Positions 1-4,265 of a stretch of DNA of 7,623 bases are shown here, piece after piece. Made by a program: the position numbers and the translations under genes. Positions within the stretch are counted from its first letter, which is position 1. Each line of letters starts with the position of its first letter. Source of the stretch: an uncultured Erysipelotrichales bacterium (GTDB lineage Bacteria; Bacillota_I; Bacilli_A; Erysipelotrichales; Coprobacillaceae); contig CAKVJS010000047.1 in the NCBI GenBank assembly GCA_934754755.1, positions 1 to 7,623 on the forward strand, read 5' to 3'. The notes beneath the pieces are model-generated. The model made no database searches. It was not told the origin of the DNA and saw nothing but the letters and a program-made list of their open reading frames with translations.

Positions 1-143
1 AAAAATCGAAAAATTTGCTGTTACTAATACGATAAAATATATTCATTTTTGTGTCTCACATCATTTACAATTCTACATATACAAATATTAATATAGCTCG
101 GTATATGCATTTTATGATATGTATAATAGCCGGTATCTCTCAC

Positions 144-167
144 AAAAAAATCCTCCTCGAGGAAGAT
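144..167 (-). terminator. Intrinsic terminator of the protease operon
   Basis: Read on the minus strand, a 7-bp stem AUCUUCC/GGAGGAU with a UCGA loop is followed directly by seven T residues. It starts about 28 bases after the protease stop codon, in the right orientation to end that transcript. All pairs are visible, one of them a G-U wobble. Confidence 0.8.
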
Positions 168-195
168 CGAGAAAGAGTTAGTGAACTACTTATTA

Positions 196-1905
196 TTAAG
201 GTATGGATCGAAAGGAATTCAATAGATTAATCATTCCATAGCCCCAGCTATTATTAGGATAGGTTGTATTCTCAATTCGATTACACCCTGCAATCAATAA
301 AGCCCGGATTCGATTGCAGTCCATCTCCTTTTCATGACCATCAACAATCCCCCATTGCAAAAATAAGGCAGCTGCACCAGTTACAATAGACGATGCTACA
401 CTTGTGCCACTCATGGTTCCATAACCACTTGGATACAAACCCATAACATCAACGCCAGGTGCTACAAAATCAGGGGCTATTCTTGGTAACCGAGTAGGTC
501 CTCTGGAAGAGGAGGCATAGAGACTATTTGTTTTACTATTATAAGCACCACAAGTTATTACGCCAATGGAAGTTGCGGGCTCTACAATCGTACAATCCGG
601 ATCTTGTCGTAAAAAAACAACATTCGGACTAATCATCCCCGTAATTGGTAACCACGCATCAAAGTTACCAGAGATAATGCGATCCCCATGTACCGTAATA
701 CGCCAAATTCCAACTGTTGGTTGTACTACCGTAACATTTGTTAGATAACTATTTAATTGAAAGTAACCAACAGAAACAGTTGATTTTTCAAGTACTAACT
801 CCTTAGTATACGTACTATTTGTTTGAAAGGGGATATTGCGTACCACTTCTCCCGAAGGGGAGGTTATCGAAACGGATATCGTATCCCAGAGGTCACTCCA
901 AATATAGGTACTAAAAGAAGGTGCCGTGCCAGTGACTTGTACTTCTATATCCTCAGTTGCTCCAGTAGCTATTATTTTTCCGGAAACATGATGTCCTGCC
1001 AATGCTTCATTACCCGCTGCCGTGCATATCGCAACGCCTTGACGATTCGCAATTAGTGATAAATAATCATCGGGGATAGAAAAGCCATCATGTCCACCAA
1101 AATTAGATCCCAAGGCAATACATATAGCTACCGGACGTTGCAACAAGGCGGCTTGATTTAAAATAAATTGGATTGCCAACATAATATCTGTCGATGCATA
1201 TATATTGGGGTTATCTGCAGGTGCATGGGTTGTTTCAATATAATACGAGCTAGCCCGTTTTAGTTTTACGACTACTAACTCCGCATCAGCAGCGACGCCT
1301 TCATAGGGACTCTTATCTCGACTACCCGCAATCGAAGCTAAAAATGTACCATGCCCTTGTGTATCTTGATGCGGGACTATCGATTGACTGTTTTGTGCTC
1401 GCAATGCTTGATTAATTTGACTTTGTTCATATAAGGTACCAAAATGCATTTGAGCTGGCGGATTACCATTATTTGTTTGATCCCAAATAGCTTGAATCTT
1501 ACTGGTTCCATCTTCGTATATAAATGCTGGTTTTGTATAATCAATACCAGTATCAATAAAGCCCAATAACACCCCTTGGCCATGTAAGTTTAAATTAGAT
1601 AATTGTTGCACGGCAGTTATCCCACTGTCATTTAAACTTTCTGTATCCAACAACGTATGCATCCGCGCAAAGGCATCCATAAAACGTTCTCCTAGATCGA
1701 GTAAAACTTGTGCCAACCGATTTTGATTCGTATACGCAATAACATACGTATTTTCTAAAATAGTGCCAATGCGAATATATGGTCGATCCCTTACAAAATT
1801 GCGAAACCGTTCGCTATACATGGTATGAAAAGAAACGGTTGTCGGTAATGCGATAAACTGCTCTAAGGACAGTTCTTCCTCTGGTACGGTGTGACTTACA
1901 TCCAT
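196..1905 (-). CDS. S8 family (subtilisin-like) serine peptidase, Csp-type with jelly-roll insert
   Basis: A 569-residue serine endopeptidase. The start is taken as the ATG at 1905-1903, because AAGGGGGAAA sits 8 bases upstream; an in-frame ATG at 1986 would overlap the preceding gene. Residues 1 to ~100 look like a prodomain. The catalytic Asp is in IDTGID (D118), the His in GHGTFLASIAG (H185), the oxyanion Asn in AAGNE (N299) and the nucleophile in GTMSGTSVAS (S502). Between N299 and S502, a ~120-residue beta-rich insert fits the jelly-roll of clostridial Csp germination proteases and their relatives. All catalytic residues are present, unlike the degenerate CspA and CspC pseudoproteases. 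No signal peptide is evident. It is the second gene of a two-gene unit, 17 bases after a small unknown gene, and is followed by a terminator. The family is firm. A role in spore germination is only one possibility, since many Clostridia carry several such proteases of unknown substrate. Confidence 0.93.
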   Translation of the reverse strand: MDVSHTVPEEELSLEQFIALPTTVSFHTMYSERFRNFVRDRPYIRIGTILENTYVIAYTNQNRLAQVLLDLGERFMDAFARMHTLLDTESLNDSGITAVQQLSNLNLHGQGVLLGFIDTGIDYTKPAFIYEDGTSKIQAIWDQTNNGNPPAQMHFGTLYEQSQINQALRAQNSQSIVPHQDTQGHGTFLASIAGSRDKSPYEGVAADAELVVVKLKRASSYYIETTHAPADNPNIYASTDIMLAIQFILNQAALLQRPVAICIALGSNFGGHDGFSIPDDYLSLIANRQGVAICTAAGNEALAGHHVSGKIIATGATEDIEVQVTGTAPSFSTYIWSDLWDTISVSITSPSGEVVRNIPFQTNSTYTKELVLEKSTVSVGYFQLNSYLTNVTVVQPTVGIWRITVHGDRIISGNFDAWLPITGMISPNVVFLRQDPDCTIVEPATSIGVITCGAYNSKTNSLYASSSRGPTRLPRIAPDFVAPGVDVMGLYPSGYGTMSGTSVASSIVTGAAALFLQWGIVDGHEKEMDCNRIRALLIAGCNRIENTTYPNNSWGYGMINLLNSFRSIP

Positions 1906-1922
1906 CTTACTTTCCCCCTTTA

Positions 1923-2183
1923 TTAAAAATAGGCATATAACATATCCATTGGTATCTCCCGATATTGCCATTTTTGCTCGTTCCATACATAGCCATGCAA
2001 TGATGTTGTGCTTTTATCTAGTACATAAAACCAAAATTCTGTAGCATCCCGTAACCAAATATATAGATAACAATGGAGTAGCTGTTGCCAGGGATATGTG
2101 GTTGTTACCACCAATCCATGCATAGATTTGGGTGTAAAAGATGGTGGTAATTGGCTAGGTAGCTCTCTTACAAAATATGGCAT
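1923..2183 (-). CDS. Small conserved-looking hypothetical protein (86 aa) upstream of the S8 protease
   Basis: An 86-residue protein of unknown function. It is judged real because its ATG (2183-2181) has a strong Shine-Dalgarno, TAAGGAGGG at 2198-2190, about 7 bases away, and because its stop lies only 17 bases before the protease start with the protease ribosome site in the gap. The protein is rich in aromatics (Trp, Tyr, Phe), notably in TEFWFYVLDK and the WNEQKWQYRE stretch, and ends in MLYAYF. It has no signal peptide and no convincing membrane helix, and its alternating aromatic and polar pattern suggests a small beta-rich fold. From memory it resembles short clostridial proteins with an FWFY...GF.W....W.Y pattern, which some pipelines label vaguely; I cannot assign a family. 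Context suggests co-expression with the protease, perhaps as a partner or inhibitor, but that is inference. Confidence 0.8.
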   Translation of the reverse strand: MPYFVRELPSQLPPSFTPKSMHGLVVTTTYPWQQLLHCYLYIWLRDATEFWFYVLDKSTTSLHGYVWNEQKWQYREIPMDMLYAYF

Positions 2184-2200
2184 GGCAATCCCTCCTTATC

Positions 2201-2228
2201 TTTATATATGCATCAATTCATAAAACAA
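2201..2228 (-). promoter_or_regulatory. Possible promoter of the 86-aa gene/protease operon
   Basis: Reading the minus strand, TTGTTT (2228-2223), a 16-base spacer and TATAAA (2206-2201) lie just upstream of the ribosome site. The -10 matches 5 of 6 consensus bases but the -35 only 3 of 6. The overlapping GCATATATA could instead be read as a sigma-E-like -10 (CATATA type), which would fit a sporulation-linked protease. The sequence does not decide between them. Confidence 0.35.
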
Positions 2229-2250
2229 TACTTGAGGTTTAGGTAGAGGG

Positions 2251-3507
2251 TTGTTGGTAGATACTATAAGTATGGAAAAAAGACAACTACTATTAGATAA
2301 AGCAACCATTCGAAAATATTTAGTCTACTATCAAGGCTTATTAAAACCGCGTTTTTTTAAGGCCTCTGATATTGTCAAATTTATCCAACAAGTAGGATGT
2401 ATCCAATATGACCCACTACGTCCCTTAGCTCGCAATGCTGACCTTGTGTTACAAGCCCGCATTCCACAGTACCAAGAGGAAATGTTGGATAAGCTTCTCT
2501 ATCAAGATCGCATCATATTAGATGGCTGGGATAAAATGCAATCTTTATATTTGACTACCGATTGGCCTTATTTGTCACGGATTCGCCAAAGTTATATAGA
2601 AAATTATATGTTGCAATTAAGTGATCAAAAGAAACAGGATATACTTTTTTTAGCACAAAAGATTCTAGAACATTTACAACAACACGGGCCTAGTTTTTTA
2701 AGGGAGATGGTACTTCCTTTTGAACACCCAAATAAAAATAAACTAGCCCACAATGCACTTGACTACCTTTGTTATACTGGTAAAATTGGTGTATTTAATA
2801 AAAAAAGAGGGATTCGTCAATACGACTGTATCGAAAATATTATCCCCCAGGCTATATTACAAAAAGGCGATCCATTTAAGGCGGAAGATGACTTTCTAGA
2901 TTGGTATGTATTACGGAAAATTTCTAGCATCGGAATATATTGGGCAAAGAGTAGTAGTATATGGTATACTACCCCAACAAAAATGAAAGCTGATCGACAA
3001 AAGGTAATCTCTAGACTGATAGATCAAAAAAAACTTACCTCTGTAGTTATTGAAGATTGTAAGGATACCTTTTATCTTCCAACTACCCATCTTCCCCTTC
3101 TACAAGAAAGTAAAACAGTATCTTATGAAAAACAGGTTCACTTTATTGCTCCATTAGATAACCTAATTTGGGACCGAATGTTTATTCAAACCATTTTTAA
3201 TTTTGATTATATGTGGGAGGTATACAAACCACTATCAGCACGAAAATATGGCTATTACGTTTTACCTGTACTGTATGGAACCCTCTTTGTCGCCCGTTTT
3301 GAAGGTACGTATCAACCAACTAGTAAAACACTAACGATTCAAAACTGGTGGTGGGAAAAAGGAACCGTTGTTGATATACCCTTGTTACATCAAATTAAGA
3401 TAGCACTCCTAAATTTTCAACAATTTTTACAAGCAGAACAAATACAATTACAGTCTGTACAAAAGATATTACCTATCGATTTTGATGAAAATGAATCATC
3501 CCAATAG
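2251..3507 (+). CDS. YcaQ/AlkX-like winged-helix DNA glycosylase family protein (HTH_42)
   Basis: A 418-residue protein if read from TTG 2251, or 411 from the ATG at 2272. The start is uncertain: AGAGGG touches the TTG, while the ATG has no good ribosome site, although MEKRQLLLDKATIRKYL looks like the usual family N-terminus. The layout matches the HTH_42 (YcaQ/AlkZ) family: an N-terminal helical region with the QxD-type motif CIQYDPL (Q52, D54), then RNADLVLQAR, LDGWDKMQSLY and DWPYL, a central winged-helix region, and the C-terminal signatures FIAPLDNLIWDR, FDYMWEVY and KYGYYVLPVLYG. Characterised members (E. coli YcaQ/AlkX, Streptomyces AlkZ) excise bulky alkylated bases or unhook interstrand crosslinks. 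The Q-aromatic-D motif fits the YcaQ type rather than the AlkZ QxQ type. It stands alone and diverges from the protease operon. Family assignment is strong; substrate is inferred. Confidence 0.9.
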   Translation: MLVDTISMEKRQLLLDKATIRKYLVYYQGLLKPRFFKASDIVKFIQQVGCIQYDPLRPLARNADLVLQARIPQYQEEMLDKLLYQDRIILDGWDKMQSLYLTTDWPYLSRIRQSYIENYMLQLSDQKKQDILFLAQKILEHLQQHGPSFLREMVLPFEHPNKNKLAHNALDYLCYTGKIGVFNKKRGIRQYDCIENIIPQAILQKGDPFKAEDDFLDWYVLRKISSIGIYWAKSSSIWYTTPTKMKADRQKVISRLIDQKKLTSVVIEDCKDTFYLPTTHLPLLQESKTVSYEKQVHFIAPLDNLIWDRMFIQTIFNFDYMWEVYKPLSARKYGYYVLPVLYGTLFVARFEGTYQPTSKTLTIQNWWWEKGTVVDIPLLHQIKIALLNFQQFLQAEQIQLQSVQKILPIDFDENESSQ

Positions 3508-3518
3508 TCAATAAAACA

Positions 3519-3534
3519 TATTCATAAATGAATA
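3519..3534. repeat. Short perfect inverted repeat after the glycosylase gene
   Basis: TATTCAT and ATGAATA flank a 2-base centre 12 bases after the stop. There is no T-tract, so it is not a classical terminator. No other terminator is visible before 3693, so glycosylase transcripts may run into the small-RNA region or end here by another route. Confidence 0.35.
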
Positions 3535-3599
3535 CAATAATAAAGTAAGCAGAACTTTGTGTATAAATAAAATAGACTGTACTTATAGGCTAAAAATGA

Positions 3600-3628
3600 T
3601 TGACAGAGATCAACATAAGGTATATATT
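3600..3628 (+). promoter_or_regulatory. Strong sigma-A-type promoter of a small RNA
   Basis: TTGACA (3600-3605, perfect -35) is separated by exactly 17 bases from TATATT (3623-3628, 5 of 6). It is the best-matching vegetative promoter in the window. No ORF with a ribosome site follows it. It points at the oppositely oriented 33-aa peptide gene. A start near 3635 is predicted. Confidence 0.8.
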
Positions 3629-3660
3629 ATGGGTGTATAGATAAGTAATTATCTATTGTA

Positions 3661-3688
3661 AATGTTAACCATCATGAGGTTTTTACCT
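3661..3688 (+). repeat. Direct repeat copy A (inside the antisense RNA)
   Basis: It begins AATGTTAACCATCATG and ends ACCT. It aligns with copy B (3795-3824) at 24 of 28 positions, with a 2-base gap after CATG. All four differences are transitions. Three (T here, C in copy B) keep G-U pairing with the toxin mRNA, a pattern expected if pairing is under selection. Bases 3677-3688 (AGGT TTTT ACCT) can also form a small hairpin that presents this segment. Confidence 0.8.
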
Positions 3689-3692
3689 TAAT

Positions 3693-3723
3693 AAAAAAGA
3701 GAGAAGCTTACTCTCTCTTTTTT
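3693..3723. terminator. Bidirectional terminator shared by toxin mRNA and antisense RNA
   Basis: A perfect 12-bp stem AAAAAAGAGAGA/TCTCTCTTTTTT with a 7-base loop. It has a six-T tract on both strands, so it can end transcripts arriving from either side. It lies at the convergence of the small RNA and the 33-aa peptide gene. The toxin stop codon (3710-3708) is in the loop, and the 5' arm on the minus strand encodes the last residues of the peptide. Confidence 0.85.
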
Positions 3724-3809
3724 CTGTTCCTTGCAACCGATTTTAATTTTATCAAGGAAATGATAAGATTAATAATAGTTGTCAAAAGGCTAATAATGTT
3801 AGCCACCAT
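3708..3809 (-). CDS. Small hydrophobic peptide, predicted type I toxin (33 aa)
   Basis: A 33-residue peptide starting MVANIISLLTTIINLIISLI and ending in a strongly basic tail with Lys-21, Lys-23, Arg-27, Arg-29 and KKRE at 30-33. Residues 4-20 would form one membrane helix. The ribosome site GGAGGTGA (3826-3819) is a perfect complement to the 3' end of 16S rRNA, 9 bases before the ATG. Membrane helix plus charged tail, about 30 residues, and an antisense RNA converging on a shared terminator are the marks of membrane-acting type I toxins (Fst, TxpA and the C. difficile peptides). The sequence is not obviously related to Fst, which has an acidic tail region. The final codons lie in the terminator stem. 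The likely effect is membrane damage when the antisense RNA is lost. Alternatives are a secreted amphipathic, cytolysin-like peptide or a small membrane regulator. It is too short for most gene callers. Confidence 0.75.
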   Translation of the reverse strand: MVANIISLLTTIINLIISLIKLKSVARNRKKRE

Positions 3810-3824
3810 GGCAGGTTCTCACCT
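3795..3824. repeat. Direct repeat copy B (toxin start region)
   Basis: The partner of 3661-3688. On the plus strand it begins AATGTTAGCCACCATGGC and ends AGGTTCTCACCT. Read on the minus strand it covers most of the Shine-Dalgarno, the start codon and codons 2-5 of the peptide gene, which is exactly where an antisense RNA would have to bind to stop initiation. The repeat at the toxin start parallels DRb of the pAD1 par locus. Confidence 0.8.
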
Positions 3825-3834
3825 CCATACGGAG
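3810..3834 (-). promoter_or_regulatory. Toxin mRNA leader with two alternative hairpins hiding the ribosome site
   Basis: On the minus strand the leader reads CUCC-GUAU-GGAG (3834-3823), a 4-bp hairpin that pairs the Shine-Dalgarno with an upstream CUCC. The same Shine-Dalgarno can instead form GGAGGU-GAGA-ACCU(G)CC (3826-3810), a 6-bp stem with a one-base bulge and a GNRA tetraloop. The two are mutually exclusive and both cover GGAG. A third stem, GCC/GGC, can place the AUG in its loop. Occluded initiation sites are known in type I toxin mRNAs; that this leader acts as a switch is inference. Confidence 0.6.
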
Positions 3835-3856
3835 TAAATAAATTTTAATCATAAAA

Positions 3857-3878
3857 TATGTAAATCTGATTACCCGCA
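3857..3878. repeat. Direct repeat copy C (5' end of predicted toxin mRNA)
   Basis: It reads TATGTAAATCTGATT then ACCCGCA on the plus strand. It matches 4036-4062 with one substitution and one short insertion. It contains the imperfect dyad GTAA-N6-TTAC, so it could be an operator. It would also form the first ~20 bases of the toxin mRNA if transcription starts near 3877. Confidence 0.65.
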
Positions 3879-3883
3879 ATATT

Positions 3884-3889
3884 ATTATA
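3884..3889 (-). promoter_or_regulatory. Candidate -10 element of the toxin promoter
   Basis: The minus strand reads TATAAT (3889-3884), a perfect -10 in an AT-rich stretch. A start near 3877 would give a toxin mRNA of about 185 nt with a ~68-nt leader. No good -35 is visible: TATCAT is at 17-base spacing, and TTGGTG lies only 12 bases away. A second option is TATGAT (3853-3848) with TTGCGG at a long 20-base spacing. Confidence is therefore limited. Confidence 0.4.
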
Positions 3890-3934
3890 TAGAAAATATG
3901 GCACCAATGATATAGAGATATAGAAAGAGCCGAA

Positions 3935-3965
3935 TATACAATACTATTTTTTTATGTATTGTATA
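3935..3965. repeat. Perfect 10-bp inverted repeat, operator-like
   Basis: TATACAATAC (3935-3944) and GTATTGTATA (3956-3965) flank an 11-base T-rich loop. No T-tract follows, so it is not a terminator. Its right arm overlaps the -35 of a weak plus-strand promoter (3959-3988), which would suit a repressor site. It could equally be an RNA hairpin. Function unknown. Confidence 0.6.
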
Positions 3966-3988
3966 CTAGTAAGAAGTATCCTTATAGT
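3959..3988 (+). promoter_or_regulatory. Weak candidate promoter for a second small RNA
   Basis: TTGTAT (3959-3964), an 18-base spacer and TATAGT (3983-3988) match 3 of 6 and 5 of 6 consensus bases. It points towards the structured stretch and terminator at 4022-4114, where there is no ORF with a ribosome site. In DNA this AT-rich such matches arise by chance. Confidence 0.3.
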
Positions 3989-4035
3989 GGATTTTTTTCT
4001 ATACGTATAAGAAAAATATAAGCGGGTATACTTTG

Positions 4036-4062
4036 TATGTAAATCGGATTTATTTACCCGCA
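4036..4062. repeat. Direct repeat copy D
   Basis: It reads TATGTAAATCGGATT, then a 4-base insert TATT, then TACCCGCA, matching 3857-3878. It also carries a dyad GTAAAT-N7-ATTTAC. Its TACCCGC end pairs with GCGGGTA at 4022-4028, which copy C lacks. Confidence 0.65.
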
Positions 4063-4082
4063 TGAAAATTTAATTGCAACTT

Positions 4083-4114
4083 AAAAAGACAGGATGTAGG
4101 ATTCTGTTTTTTTT
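4083..4114 (+). terminator. Intrinsic terminator upstream of the SEDS gene
   Basis: A 7-bp stem ACAGGAU/AUUCUGU (one G-U pair) with a GUAGG loop is preceded by an A-rich stretch and followed by a run of T to 4114. It implies a plus-strand transcript arriving from the left that is not the SEDS gene, and it insulates the SEDS promoter downstream. Confidence 0.7.
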
Positions 4115-4193
4115 ATGCTTACAACATAGAAAATCAATTTTTAAAATATATATTAAATCCATGGCAAGTTTGTTGTTCTTAAGAATTCTTTTG

Positions 4194-4221
4194 TTGCTTT
4201 ATCACTATGAAAGTTTATAAT
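4194..4221 (+). promoter_or_regulatory. Promoter of the SEDS gene
   Basis: A perfect -10, TATAAT (4216-4221), has TTGCTT (4194-4199) 16 bases upstream, a 3-of-6 match to the -35. It gives a predicted leader of about 38 bases before the ATG at 4266, and AAGGAG (4252-4257) is a good ribosome site. The -10 is strong and the -35 weak. Confidence 0.55.
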
Positions 4222-4265
4222 TATTTTAATAGTACCCATTAAATTTTAAGTAAGGAGATACTCGT

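Larger units (their letters stand above)
3635..3723 (+). ncRNA. Predicted antisense RNA, antitoxin of a type I toxin-antitoxin pair (RNAII-like)
   Basis: A non-coding RNA of about 89 nt, predicted from the strong promoter upstream and the bidirectional terminator at its end. Its 5' part folds into a perfect 8-bp hairpin (AUAGAUAA/UUAUCUAU, 3637-3656) capped by a GUAA tetraloop of the GNRA class. Bases 3661-3688 are then a near-copy of plus-strand bases 3795-3824 over the toxin start. The RNA can therefore pair with the toxin mRNA at its Shine-Dalgarno, AUG and first codons: 24 of 28 aligned positions are identical, and three of the four differences still give G-U pairs. Its 3' end also overlaps the toxin mRNA and is fully complementary to the toxin's last codons. 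The small reading frame from ATG 3662 has no ribosome site. By analogy with pAD1 RNAII it would block toxin translation. Ends are predicted, not mapped. Confidence 0.7.
3995..4114 (+). ncRNA. Possible second small RNA ending at the 4083-4114 terminator
   Basis: About 120 bases that code for nothing credible but have structure and end in a clear intrinsic terminator. GCGGGTA (4022-4028) pairs with TACCCGC (4055-4061), and inside this UAAAU/AUUUA closes a CGG loop. The segment 4036-4062 repeats 3857-3878, so as a plus-strand RNA it would be complementary to the 5' end of the toxin mRNA, with one mismatch and a 4-base bulge. It could be a second antisense regulator, a remnant of a duplicated toxin-antitoxin unit, or an attenuator leader. 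The terminator and hairpin are seen; the promoter and function are inferred. Confidence 0.35.

Noticed and set aside
15..43. TTGCTG-17-TATATT promoter-like match on the plus strand
   Set aside because: Weak -35 (3 of 6) in AT-rich DNA, with no ORF or terminator to go with it.
105..230. Plus-strand reading frame of 41 codons starting ATG at 105
   Set aside because: No ribosome site; it runs through the protease terminator and into the protease 3' end. Treated as chance.
3662..3691. Nine-codon frame inside the antisense RNA
   Set aside because: No ribosome site; its ATG codons are there because the segment copies the toxin start region on the other strand.
3977..3999. ATCC...GGAT hairpin followed by seven T, terminator-like
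   Set aside because: Only four base pairs; too weak to call in this AT-rich stretch.
4178..4190. Overlapping palindromes TTCTTAAGAA and AAGAATTCTT
   Set aside because: No loop and no T-tract; short AT-rich palindromes are expected by chance here.
4161..4220. 19-codon hydrophobic reading frame (ATG at 4161) before the SEDS gene
   Set aside because: No ribosome site upstream, and it overlaps the SEDS promoter, so it is probably not translated. Noted because Leu-rich small frames can mimic toxins.
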